This document shows positions 14,987 through 22,522 of a stretch of DNA of 28,489 nt, one piece after another. Made by a program: the position numbers and the translations under genes. Each line of letters starts with the position of its first letter. Position 1 is the first letter of the stretch. The notes under the pieces were generated by a model, which saw nothing but the letters and a program-made list of their open reading frames with translations, was not told the origin of the DNA and did no database searches. Source of the DNA: CAXTPV01 sp964249405 (GTDB lineage: Bacteria; Pseudomonadota; Alphaproteobacteria; Acetobacterales; Acetobacteraceae); contig CAXUBX010000044.1 of NCBI GenBank assembly GCA_964249405.1, positions 1 through 28,489 of the forward strand. Reading direction: 5' to 3'.

Positions 14987-16948
14987 CTACTCCGTGATCG
15001 CGTAGGCGTCGGTGTCCCATCGCGCGACCGAGAGCGGGACGGTGACGCTTCCTCCGCTCACGGTGACGCGGAAGCTCTGGTTCGCAAACAGGTTGGTGAC
15101 GGTGAAGGTGCCGTTCGGCATGCCCTGGAACCGGACGGTGCCGTTCACGGCGGTCGCGGCGGGGTTGGTCACGGTCAGGATCACCCGCCCGTACTGGTCG
15201 AAGAAGCCGGTCCCGGTCAGGCCACCGGTGAACGCGAACGGCGCGGCACCATAGGCGCGAGCGGCGCTGGTCGAGGTCAGCACCGGTGCGATCCGCTGCA
15301 GCGCCTGCATCTCGGCTTGCGGGATCAGCTCGGGATGTTCGAGGACCACCCAGGCGGCGGGCCGCGCGGACGACGAGAGCGACGAGAGCGCCGCGTCGCT
15401 GACGAAGTAGTTGACCGGCACGCCGGCGTTCTTCAGGGCGAGCAGTTCGGTCGGATTGTCGTAGGCCTGGGTGTAGGGATTGCCGGTCGCCACGAGCTGC
15501 TCGACGGCGCGCTCGGCGGCGGTCGAGTAGTAGAGCGCGAAGCCGAGCGGTGCCACGGGCTCGATCGAGGTGATCAGCTTCTGCACCGTGGGGTCGATCG
15601 TGCCGGCGTCCCAGTAGTCGCGTGACATGAAGGCGAGCGCGCGGCGGACCTGGCCCTGCCGCGTCGCGACATGCGCCCAGCTCGCCTCCAGCCAGGCGCG
15701 CTTCAGCAGCTTCAGCCCCTTCTCCTGCTGGTCGGCGGCACTCAGCGTCGGGTTGAAGCTGGCGATGGCCTGCCAGTAGGCCCCGTCGTTCGCCTCGAGA
15801 TTGGCGCCGTCCCGCATGTCCGGCTCGCGCGCCGCGGCCGCCGCGTAGGCGCCGACCCCCCAGACCGGGTCCTGGCCGCCGCGGCCGACCTGCATCGACT
15901 GGTCGTCCCACTCGCAGATGTAGTCGTTCGGCGAGACGTACGACTTCAGGAGACGCTGATCGGTTCCGTAGTAGCGGAGCAGGCTCGGCCACAGGCTGCA
16001 TTGCTGGACGACGAGGCTGGCGTGGCCGGTGCCGGTGGCGACATCCTTCTCGACCGCGCCGTAGAACTTGCCGTAGCCGTTCGACAGATAGTCGTTCCAT
16101 TGCGGCATCGCGTTGGCGATGATCCAGGCGGATTGCTGGGCGGTCGTTCCGTTGGGCACGCCCACGTTCTCGGCCGCCTTGAACCCGGACACGATGGCCG
16201 GGTTGAAGCCCATCTGAGTCGAGATGCCGGGCTGGCCGGTGGTGAAGTCGGACAGACCGAGACCGTAGGCACCGCTCAGGGCTGCCGTCTGGCCCCAGCG
16301 CGAGGCGATCCAGTCGCCATAGGTGCAGCTCGCCATGCCTGTCGGGCAATCGCCGGCGGCGAGCGGCATCAGCGGGCTGATATGACCCCAGCTGCCGTTC
16401 CACGGACGGAAATAGGTCGGCACCGAACCACCGTCGTTGGCCATGATCAGGAGGTTGGGGCGCGCCTTGATCCAGCTCACCCAGGCCTGGAATTCGGGAC
16501 CGGCCTCGAGGCCGCTCGTGCGGTCGTAGGCGAACGCGCTGCCGTCGGCGTAACCCGGCTCGCCTGAAAACAGGGAGGCCGGCTGCGAGACCTCGTAGGT
16601 GTCCTCCCAGCGCTGGGCTTGCGCGATCGGCACGATGCCCATCGCCGACCAGCCCGCGGCGGCGCTGCGGGCGGCGGCCATCGTCCCGGCATTCGTGAAG
16701 TGGCTGCCGCTCTGCCAGAAGAGCTGGGCCGGATCGAGGCCGGCGCCGGAGCCCCATGAGAGCTGGAACACCGATCCGGCGAACGGCAGCGTCGCGTAAC
16801 TGGTGAGCCCGACCTGGCCCTGCGCGTTGATGGTCGACGTCGCGAGCGCCCGACCCGCGAAACCCGACGCCAAGCTCGCAACCGAGAGGACAACGAGACA
16901 CGGCCGCGCACGGCGGCTTCCGATCGCTCTTTCAGTCACTTTCCACAT
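14987..16948 (-). CDS. Secreted protein of unrecognised family, glycoside-hydrolase-like build
   Basis: A 653-residue exported protein. The N-terminus is a signal peptide (basic residues, hydrophobic LVVLSVASLASGFAG, cleavage after ALA near residue 36). The next 500 residues are rich in Trp, Tyr and Gly. A stretch near residues 80-100 reads like the first strand-helix of a TIM barrel, followed by an aromatic-rich block with WIKARPNLLIMANDGG and YFRPWNGSWG. Four cysteines (GDCPTGMASC, QQCSLW, YICEWDD) could form disulfides. The last 80 residues (VILTVTNPAATAVNGTVRF ... DAYAITE) look like the beta-sandwich that closes many glycoside hydrolases. I cannot name a family or substrate. The ATG at 16948 abuts GGGAG too closely; GTG 16939, 9 bp after GGGAG, may be the true start and leaves the signal peptide intact. 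Confidence 0.72.
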   Translation of the reverse strand: MWKVTERAIGSRRARPCLVVLSVASLASGFAGRALATSTINAQGQVGLTSYATLPFAGSVFQLSWGSGAGLDPAQLFWQSGSHFTNAGTMAAARSAAAGWSAMGIVPIAQAQRWEDTYEVSQPASLFSGEPGYADGSAFAYDRTSGLEAGPEFQAWVSWIKARPNLLIMANDGGSVPTYFRPWNGSWGHISPLMPLAAGDCPTGMASCTYGDWIASRWGQTAALSGAYGLGLSDFTTGQPGISTQMGFNPAIVSGFKAAENVGVPNGTTAQQSAWIIANAMPQWNDYLSNGYGKFYGAVEKDVATGTGHASLVVQQCSLWPSLLRYYGTDQRLLKSYVSPNDYICEWDDQSMQVGRGGQDPVWGVGAYAAAAAREPDMRDGANLEANDGAYWQAIASFNPTLSAADQQEKGLKLLKRAWLEASWAHVATRQGQVRRALAFMSRDYWDAGTIDPTVQKLITSIEPVAPLGFALYYSTAAERAVEQLVATGNPYTQAYDNPTELLALKNAGVPVNYFVSDAALSSLSSSARPAAWVVLEHPELIPQAEMQALQRIAPVLTSTSAARAYGAAPFAFTGGLTGTGFFDQYGRVILTVTNPAATAVNGTVRFQGMPNGTFTVTNLFANQSFRVTVSGGSVTVPLSVARWDTDAYAITE

Positions 16949-17236
16949 CTCCCGAACCGGTGCGCAACAAATTTCCGCCTCGCCGGAGTCAGTCCGTCAT
17001 ATCGTCATGACGAGGACATCTTAAGTTATTGCGCGTTTGTGATATCGTTTCGACGTTGTTCCAATTACGATTGTCCTACTTCCGGACGAATCACAACGTT
17101 TATTACGCAGGCTGACGTGCCGACGCGCGCTACCGGGCCGGCGATCGCCATGGCTCGCCGGATCTCGCGGGAGGCTGGGGTCGGGATGCGGGACCGCCGC
17201 GCTCGGTGCAGCAGCGAGGCCGGGGTGCCGGCTCGG
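16949..17236. other. 288-bp intergenic region, AT-rich core with dyads
   Basis: No gene is seen here. The stretch 16960-17110 is clearly richer in A+T than its surroundings and lies upstream of the secreted-protein gene, as a promoter region would. It holds a perfect 12-bp palindrome TCGTCATGACGA (17002-17013), repeated CGTCAT steps just before it, and a distant inverted pair ACGTTGT (17053-17059) / ACAACGT (17093-17099). I could not find a convincing -35/-10 pair. Confidence 0.5.
17138..17161. terminator. Hairpin downstream of the hemolysin III-family gene
   Basis: CCGGCGA (17138-17144) pairs with TCGCCGG (17155-17161), and the loop contains the self-complementary GCCATGGC. It lies about 76 bp beyond the stop of the minus-strand gene. 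It is not followed by a T-run, so termination is only a possibility. Confidence 0.3.
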
Positions 17237-17980
17237 TCAGGCGGGGCGTGGGAACAGGGTGGCGATCGCGACGAAGTGGAGGAGGGCGGCGACCGCGACG
17301 AGTGCGTGCCAGATGGCGTTGTGGAACAGGAGGCGACCTCTCGCGTGGAGGATCGAACCGGCCGTGTAGACGACGCCACCGGCGGCGAGGAGAACCACGG
17401 TCCCGATCGGCAGGGCCGCCACGATCGGGCGGACGAACAGGACCACGATCCAGCCCATCGCGAGATAGAGAGCAACGCCGAGATTGTAGTGGAGGCGGGA
17501 GCCGGGGGTGAGTTCGAGCGCGATCCCGAGGCCGGCCACGATCCAGACGAGAAGGCAGAGCGTGAAGCCGGTGGAAGGCGCGAGGGCGTCGAGGGCGAAC
17601 GGCGTATAGCTGCCAGCGATCATCACGTAGATCATCGAGCGGTCGAGGCGTCGCAGCAGCGCCTTCCGCCGACCGGGACGGGCCAGGTTGTACGCGGCGG
17701 AGGCGGACAGCATCCCGAGCAGGCCGGCGAGGTAGACGGCAACCGAGCCGATCTGCCGCCGCGTCGCATCCGGACCGAGATGGATCAGCAGCCAGGGAAC
17801 CAGGATCGCCGCGCCGGCGAGACCGACGACATGCACCACGAGATCGGCGCGCTGCTCGGCCATCGTGTAGACGGGGAAATTCGGCAACGGCCGCGGGTGC
17901 CCGGCCTGCCGCGAGGTCAGGGGACGAGGCGGCCCGGACGAGTGACGATCGGCGTCCGAGGTGTCGTGACGTCCCGCCAT
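17237..17980 (-). CDS. Hemolysin III-family (PAQR-like) membrane protein
   Basis: A 247-residue seven-helix membrane protein of the HlyIII/TrhA family, the bacterial branch of PAQR receptors. Diagnostic features are the Ser-rich second helix (SASAAYNL), LDRSMIYVMIAGSYTPFAL with the conserved Asp, and the last-helix histidines in HNAIWHALVAVAALLHF. These His and Asp residues form a zinc site in PAQR proteins and suggest hydrolase-like chemistry on lipids. 'Hemolysin' is historical; bacterial homologues are linked to membrane-lipid homeostasis. The first 35 residues are extra, low-complexity and Pro/Arg-rich. ATG 17863 would remove them but would also cut the conserved FPVYT, so the long form is kept. 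It lies 67 bp downstream of the formamidase gene. Confidence 0.9.
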   Translation of the reverse strand: MAGRHDTSDADRHSSGPPRPLTSRQAGHPRPLPNFPVYTMAEQRADLVVHVVGLAGAAILVPWLLIHLGPDATRRQIGSVAVYLAGLLGMLSASAAYNLARPGRRKALLRRLDRSMIYVMIAGSYTPFALDALAPSTGFTLCLLVWIVAGLGIALELTPGSRLHYNLGVALYLAMGWIVVLFVRPIVAALPIGTVVLLAAGGVVYTAGSILHARGRLLFHNAIWHALVAVAALLHFVAIATLFPRPA

Positions 17981-18047
17981 TGCGGCAATGTAAGGGGAGT
18001 GGCGGCACGCTCCAACCTCCCGCCCATGAAGGATGCGGGGCTCCGCT

Positions 18048-19127
18048 TCACTTCGACGCGGGCGGGAAGATCGAGCGCGCGATCCGGGCGTGCACGCCTT
18101 GACGCCCGTCCACGACCTGGGTCACGGCGAAATCGGCGGCGACGCTCATCAGCGAATAGGCGTCGTCACGCGATAATCCGAGATGCTCCGTCAGCAGGCG
18201 CAGCATCTCGAGGCTGGCGTCGCGCATCGCCTGATCGAGGTCGGTGTCGAACCCGTGCGTGAGCCAGCATTCCGCGGTCTGCAGCAGCGGCGAAGGGAAA
18301 TGAAAGTCGCGTCGGACGAACATCTGGAAGGTCACGTCGAGCGAGGCCTCGATCGCCGTGCCGCTGATCTCGCCGTCGCCCTGGCTGATATGCGGGTCGC
18401 CGATCGAGAACAGGGCGCCCTCGACCTGGACGGGATAGAACATCGTGGCGCCGGCGCCGATCCGCCAGTTGTCGATGTTGCCGCCGTGCAGCCCGGGCGG
18501 GATGGTGCTGACGCGGCCCGGCTCGTCGGGCGCGACGCCGGCGGTGCCGAGATGCGGCCGCACGGGCACGCGGATCCCGGGAAGCGCCGGGACACGGCAG
18601 CAATCCCACTCCTCGGTGACCGTCCCGGGGACGAGGTATTTCTGGCCCGGGAAGTCGTAGGCGAAGGCGGCGGCGGCGTGCTGCGCGCCCTCGTCGATGC
18701 AGTAGATGGTGACGCGCTCGCGCTCGCCGAACTCCTTGTAGAGATGCCCCCAATGGGCCGCGAGGTTGGAGCCGTGCCGATGGCGCGGCGTCATCTCCCA
18801 GTAGCGGACCTCGAGGATGTCGCCCGGCCTCGCGCCCTCGACCGCGATCGGACCGGTCATCAGGTGGACGCCGGGATTGCGGTCCTGCGGCGGGATCGCG
18901 GCCCAGATCGCGCGCATCGCGTCGTCCATCATCAGCTCGGGCGCGTCGCCGGCATGGTGGGTGAGCGCCTCGGCGCGGACGATGTCGCCGGAGCGGACGG
19001 TGATCGCGGGAGCGAGCGACGCGTCAAAATAGCCCCAGTGACAATGGCGCGGAATGGCTGGGAGGTGGTGCAGGGTCGGGCGGTGAGCGGCGCGTTCGGC
19101 CGCGTGTTCGTGACGCGTCAGGGTCAT
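18048..19127 (-). CDS. Acetamidase/formamidase-family protein
   Basis: A 359-residue member of the FmdA/AmdA family, which hydrolyses short amides (formamide, acetamide) to ammonia and the acid in the cytoplasm. Recognisable blocks are the N-terminal HWGYFDASLAPAITVRSGDIV, HLMTGPIAVEGARPGDILEV, and the Gly/His-rich PPGLHGGNIDN and GDPHISQGDGEISGTAIEASLDVTF regions that define the fold; the GDxHxxQGDGE motif carries metal-binding residues. The length lies between the short (about 310) and long (about 400) forms. ATG 19127 overlaps the RidA stop, so the two are coupled. Downstream of an amino-acid-type ABC importer and RidA, it probably releases ammonium from an imported amide or from a pathway intermediate. 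The exact substrate cannot be inferred. Confidence 0.9.
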   Translation of the reverse strand: MTLTRHEHAAERAAHRPTLHHLPAIPRHCHWGYFDASLAPAITVRSGDIVRAEALTHHAGDAPELMMDDAMRAIWAAIPPQDRNPGVHLMTGPIAVEGARPGDILEVRYWEMTPRHRHGSNLAAHWGHLYKEFGERERVTIYCIDEGAQHAAAAFAYDFPGQKYLVPGTVTEEWDCCRVPALPGIRVPVRPHLGTAGVAPDEPGRVSTIPPGLHGGNIDNWRIGAGATMFYPVQVEGALFSIGDPHISQGDGEISGTAIEASLDVTFQMFVRRDFHFPSPLLQTAECWLTHGFDTDLDQAMRDASLEMLRLLTEHLGLSRDDAYSLMSVAADFAVTQVVDGRQGVHARIARSIFPPASK

Positions 19128-19540
19128 GCGGACGGGCCTTTCGGCAGGGCGACGACGAGGTCGATCTCGATCCGGGCGCCGACCGCGAGCGCGGTCACGC
19201 CGACACAGGTGCGGGCGGGGAGCGGTCCCGCGAACCAGCTCCGGTAAGCTTCATTGAAGATCGCGTAGTCGGCTTCGAACTCGGTCAGGTAGACGCGAAC
19301 CATCAGCGCGTCGTCGAGCGTCGCGCCGAACGGACGGAGCACGGCTTCGAGGTTGCGGCGGACCTGTCCGGCCTGGATCACGACGTCGCCCGCAACGAGG
19401 GCGCCGGTCCGGGGATCGGTCGGCATCTGGCCGGTGACGTGGAGGAGGTCGCCCCAGCTCGTCGCATGCGAGAACGGGGCGACCCCCGGAGGCACGCCCT
19501 GATCGGCGGTGAAGGTGAAGCTCTGCTTGGGTCCGGTCAT
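19124..19540 (-). CDS. RidA (YjgF/YER057c/UK114) family protein
   Basis: A 138-residue RidA-like protein. Members form trimers that hydrolyse reactive enamine/imine intermediates, or act as specific deaminases or amidohydrolases in catabolic operons. The key Arg (R110 in LPARTCVGV) and Glu (E125 in RIEIDLV), equivalent to the R105/E120 pair of canonical RidA, are both present, so deaminase activity is plausible. The start is ATG 19540, overlapping the transporter stop (ATGA), and the stop overlaps the formamidase start. Coupling on both sides indicates that it serves the same pathway rather than general housekeeping. Confidence 0.92.
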   Translation of the reverse strand: MTGPKQSFTFTADQGVPPGVAPFSHATSWGDLLHVTGQMPTDPRTGALVAGDVVIQAGQVRRNLEAVLRPFGATLDDALMVRVYLTEFEADYAIFNEAYRSWFAGPLPARTCVGVTALAVGARIEIDLVVALPKGPSA

Positions 19541-21129
19541 GCGGCGGGATCCTCTCCGATCGCGTGCAGGAAGCGTCGGGTCAGGGGGTGGCGCGGGCGC
19601 GCGAGGATCTCGTCGGCGGGTCCCTGCTCGACGATGGCGCCCCCGGCGAGGAACACGACGCGGTCGGCGACCTCGCGTGCGAAGCGGAGCTGGTGGGTCG
19701 AGATGATCATGGTGAGCCCGTCCTCGAAGGCGAGGCGCCGGATCACGTCGAGCACTTCGCCGACGAGCTCGGGATCGAGGGCGGAGGTCGGTTCGTCGAG
19801 GAGCAGCACCTTCGGGCGGGGTGCCAGCGCGCGCGCGATCGCGACGCGCTGCTGCTGGCCGCCCGAGAGATGACGCGGCAGGGCGTCGGCGCGATGGGCG
19901 AGACCGACGCGCGCGAGGAGCGCATCGGCCCGGGCGGCAGCCTCGCCGCGGGACATCCCGTGCACCCAGCGGAGCGGACCGGCGACGTTCTCGCGGGCGG
20001 TGAGATGGTTGAACAGGTTGAACTGCTGGAACACCATGCCGACGCCGATCTCGGCGCGTTCGCGGGCGATCGCGCGAGCCGGGAGGCGGTGGCCGGAGTG
20101 CCCGAAGCCGAGACGGACGCCGGCGACGTGAACGGTGCCGGCGCTCCACTCCTCCAGCAGGGTGACGCAGCGGAGCAGCGTGCTCTTGCCCGATCCGCTC
20201 GGACCGAGGAGGGCCACGACCTCGCCGGTGCGGACATCGAGATCGAGACCGGCGAGCACGGCATGGCCGGGATAGTCCTTGTGGAGCCCGCGGATCGCGA
20301 CCGCCGGAACGGCATCGGCGAGCGATACGCTCCGGCCCGCGCGGGCGGCGCGCGCGGTCGCGGGACGGAGCGGCACCGGGGCGGCGGGGTCGGCCGCCTC
20401 CTCCGGTTCAGGCGGCGCGGGCGCGGTGATCGGCACGCGGCGGGGCGCGAGGAAGGCGCGGAGCTGCCGGCCGAGCGGCGGCCGGTCGAGGTCGAGGGCG
20501 CGCTCGGCGGCGAGCTGGAGCAAGGCGATCGCGCCGGTCAGCGCGAGATAGAGCACGCCGGAGGCGAAGAAGATCGAGAAGAAATCGAAGGTGGAGGACG
20601 CGAGCTGGGTGGAGCGCAAGGTGAGCTCGCTCGCGGCGATCACCGAGGCGAGCGAGGAGTTCTTGAGCGCGGAGACCGCCTCGTTGCCGAAGCCCGGCAC
20701 CATCACGCGGATCGCCTGTGGGGCGACGACGCGACGCATCAGGACCGCGGGCGTCATGCCGAGCACGGCGCCGGCAGCGAGCTGGCCGCGGTCGACCCCG
20801 AGAATGCCGGCTCGGAGCAGCTCGGCGATGAACGGCGCCTCGTTGGCCGAGAGCGCGAGGCCGGCGGCGCCGACCGCGGTGAGCTTGATGCCGACATGGG
20901 GCAGCGCGTCGTAGGCGAAGACGAGCTGGAGGATCAGCGGCGTGCCTCGGAAGATCACGGTGTAGGCCCGCGCGAAGCCAGCGAGGAGTCGCGACGGCGA
21001 CAGCTGCATCGCGGCGAGCAGCAGGCCGGCGCAGAGACCGCCGGCGAGCCCGAGCAGCGTCACCTCGACGGTGACGGTGATCCCGTCGAGGAGATACGGC
21101 AGACGCAGGTAGTGGAGAAAGAGCAGCAT
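19537..21129 (-). CDS. Fused amino-acid ABC transporter permease and ATP-binding protein
   Basis: A 530-residue fusion. Residues 1-215 are a HisM/GlnP-type permease: hydrophobic helices, an N-terminal DGITVTVEVTLLGL block, and the EAA-type loop GAVLGMTPAVLMRRVVAPQAIRVMVPGFGNE. Residues about 220-275 are a Pro/Ala-rich linker. Residues about 280-530 are a GlnQ/HisP-type ATPase with Walker A GPSGSGKS, Q-loop FQQFNLF, signature LSGGQQQRVAIARAL and Walker B VLLLDEPTSALD. One polypeptide thus supplies both halves, acting as a homodimer. There is no frameshift; the linker is in frame and clean. It lies between the binding-protein gene (10 bp upstream) and ridA (overlapping). Confidence 0.94.
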   Translation of the reverse strand: MLLFLHYLRLPYLLDGITVTVEVTLLGLAGGLCAGLLLAAMQLSPSRLLAGFARAYTVIFRGTPLILQLVFAYDALPHVGIKLTAVGAAGLALSANEAPFIAELLRAGILGVDRGQLAAGAVLGMTPAVLMRRVVAPQAIRVMVPGFGNEAVSALKNSSLASVIAASELTLRSTQLASSTFDFFSIFFASGVLYLALTGAIALLQLAAERALDLDRPPLGRQLRAFLAPRRVPITAPAPPEPEEAADPAAPVPLRPATARAARAGRSVSLADAVPAVAIRGLHKDYPGHAVLAGLDLDVRTGEVVALLGPSGSGKSTLLRCVTLLEEWSAGTVHVAGVRLGFGHSGHRLPARAIARERAEIGVGMVFQQFNLFNHLTARENVAGPLRWVHGMSRGEAAARADALLARVGLAHRADALPRHLSGGQQQRVAIARALAPRPKVLLLDEPTSALDPELVGEVLDVIRRLAFEDGLTMIISTHQLRFAREVADRVVFLAGGAIVEQGPADEILARPRHPLTRRFLHAIGEDPAA

Positions 21130-21139
21130 CGGCGCGGCG

Positions 21140-22015
21140 TCAGCCGGTGGTGATCACCTTCGGCGCCTCGACCGAACCGGCGCTGAGGGACCATTTCCTG
21201 AGCAGGGTGGATTCGATGCCGGCGTTCTGGATCGCGGTGAGGGCCGCGAGGACGGCGTCGCGGAAGGCGGGATGGTGCTTCGGGACGGCGATGCCGATCG
21301 AGAACGGCAGCGACAGCGTCGCGGCCTTCGCGAGCTTGTCCGGATAGGCCTTCACGGCCTGGTCCACGGTGTTGACGTCGTTGATGTAGGTGTCGGCACG
21401 GCCGGCGAGGATGGCCTGGATGCAGTCGGCGTTGTTGTCGAACAGGAGGAGCGTGGGCGCGGGCTTGCCGGCGGCCTTGCAGGGGCCGTCGAGGTTCTGG
21501 ATCAGCGGGACCTCGACGAAGCCGGTGTTCTCGGCGGCGGTCGCGCCACAGAGCGTGGTGTCGAAGCCGGTCAGCCCCTTGGGGTTGCCCCTGGCGACCA
21601 GGACGCCGTCGTAGACGCCGGAATAAGTGATGAAGTCGACGGCTTTGGCACGCTGCCGGGTCGCGTAGATGTCGGAGATCACGATGTCGGCCTGCCCGCT
21701 GTCGAGCGTGGTGAGCAGGGCGGCAAACACCACGGGCTTGTAGGTCAGCGTGAAACCGAGGCAGGCGCCGATCTCTTTCGCGAGGTCGATGTCGAAGCCG
21801 ATGTACTGGCTCGGGTCGTTCGGATCGAGCGCCTCGTATCCCGGGGTATGCGGGTTGATCGCGTCGACCAGGGTCTTGCCGGCAAGATCGGGGTGTTTCG
21901 CGGCGATCGCGTGGCACGCGGCGGGAAGAGCCGGGAGGTCGGCGGCCCGGCCGGCGGTCGCGAAGGCGACGAAAGTGAGGCCGGCGGCAAGGGCGATCAG
22001 CTTGGTGCGGGTCAC
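21140..22015 (-). CDS. Polar amino-acid-type ABC transporter substrate-binding protein
   Basis: A 291-residue periplasmic protein of SBP family 3. From GTG 22015 the N-terminus is a textbook signal peptide (RTK, hydrophobic LIALAAGLTFVAFATAG, cleavage near GRA-ADLP). GAGG lies about 9 bp upstream. A GTG at 22045 in the same frame would add ten polar residues and has no ribosome site. The mature part has the family motif YIGFDIDLAKEIGACLGF, then DIVISDIYATRQRAKAVDFITYS, including the Arg that binds an alpha-carboxylate in this family. The ligand is therefore likely an amino-acid-like molecule. It is the first gene of the importer/RidA/formamidase unit. Confidence 0.9.
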   Translation of the reverse strand: MTRTKLIALAAGLTFVAFATAGRAADLPALPAACHAIAAKHPDLAGKTLVDAINPHTPGYEALDPNDPSQYIGFDIDLAKEIGACLGFTLTYKPVVFAALLTTLDSGQADIVISDIYATRQRAKAVDFITYSGVYDGVLVARGNPKGLTGFDTTLCGATAAENTGFVEVPLIQNLDGPCKAAGKPAPTLLLFDNNADCIQAILAGRADTYINDVNTVDQAVKAYPDKLAKAATLSLPFSIGIAVPKHHPAFRDAVLAALTAIQNAGIESTLLRKWSLSAGSVEAPKVITTG

Positions 22016-22177
22016 GGCGACGGTCCTCGTCTGCGTTGTTGCCACTACGGGGACTCAAGTTGCGTGCCAGGAGCGGTGTCCCGATCGTCGCCGATGGGCA
22101 GGGACCGGACGGGTCGTGGGTGGGGCACGTGCTACACCTGACACAGCGTTCGAAGCGCGAGCGGAAGGATCCTGCCG

Positions 22178-22507
22178 ATGCACGCCGTCACCGTGGTCAG
22201 CCTGTTCGCGGCGTCGTTGTCGATGGTCAGCTACGTGCCGCAGGCCTGGACGATCATCCGGACGCGCGACACCGCCGGGGTGTCGCTGAAGATGTACGTC
22301 ATCACGGTGTGCTGCTTCGTGGCCTGGCTCGTGTACGGGCTGCTCCTCGTGCAATGGGCGATCATCGTGCAGAACGTCATCTGCCTCGCCCTGTCGACGT
22401 TCATCCTCTCGATGAAGCTCCTGCCGCAGCGGAAGAAGGAGGCGGTGGCGGACGCGGTGGCGTCGTCGCTCCCCGGAACCCTCGGCGATCCGACGGCCGG
22501 GGCTTAG
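22178..22507 (+). CDS. SemiSWEET/PQ-loop family transporter
   Basis: A 109-residue, three-helix half-transporter that dimerises to form a sugar-translocating pore. The PQ-loop signature (SYVPQAWTIIRTRDTAGVS) sits at residues 18-36, followed by hydrophobic segments at about 40-60 and 63-80. The last 25 residues are a charged tail. GGAAGGA lies about 6 bp before the ATG, supporting the start. Bacterial SemiSWEETs carry sugars such as glucose or sucrose, but the substrate here is unknown. The gene is divergent from the amino-acid importer and converges on the AI-2E gene with only 15 bp between stops. I see no clear promoter in the 132 bp upstream. Confidence 0.87.
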   Translation: MHAVTVVSLFAASLSMVSYVPQAWTIIRTRDTAGVSLKMYVITVCCFVAWLVYGLLLVQWAIIVQNVICLALSTFILSMKLLPQRKKEAVADAVASSLPGTLGDPTAGA

Positions 22508-22522
22508 GGCGCTCCGCGGGGG

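Noticed and set aside
14841..16901. 686-codon open frame overlapping the secreted-protein gene in another minus-strand frame
   Set aside because: Composition is Arg/Gly noise. The alternative frame has a signal peptide, ordered aromatic motifs and a beta-sandwich-like end, so that one is the gene.
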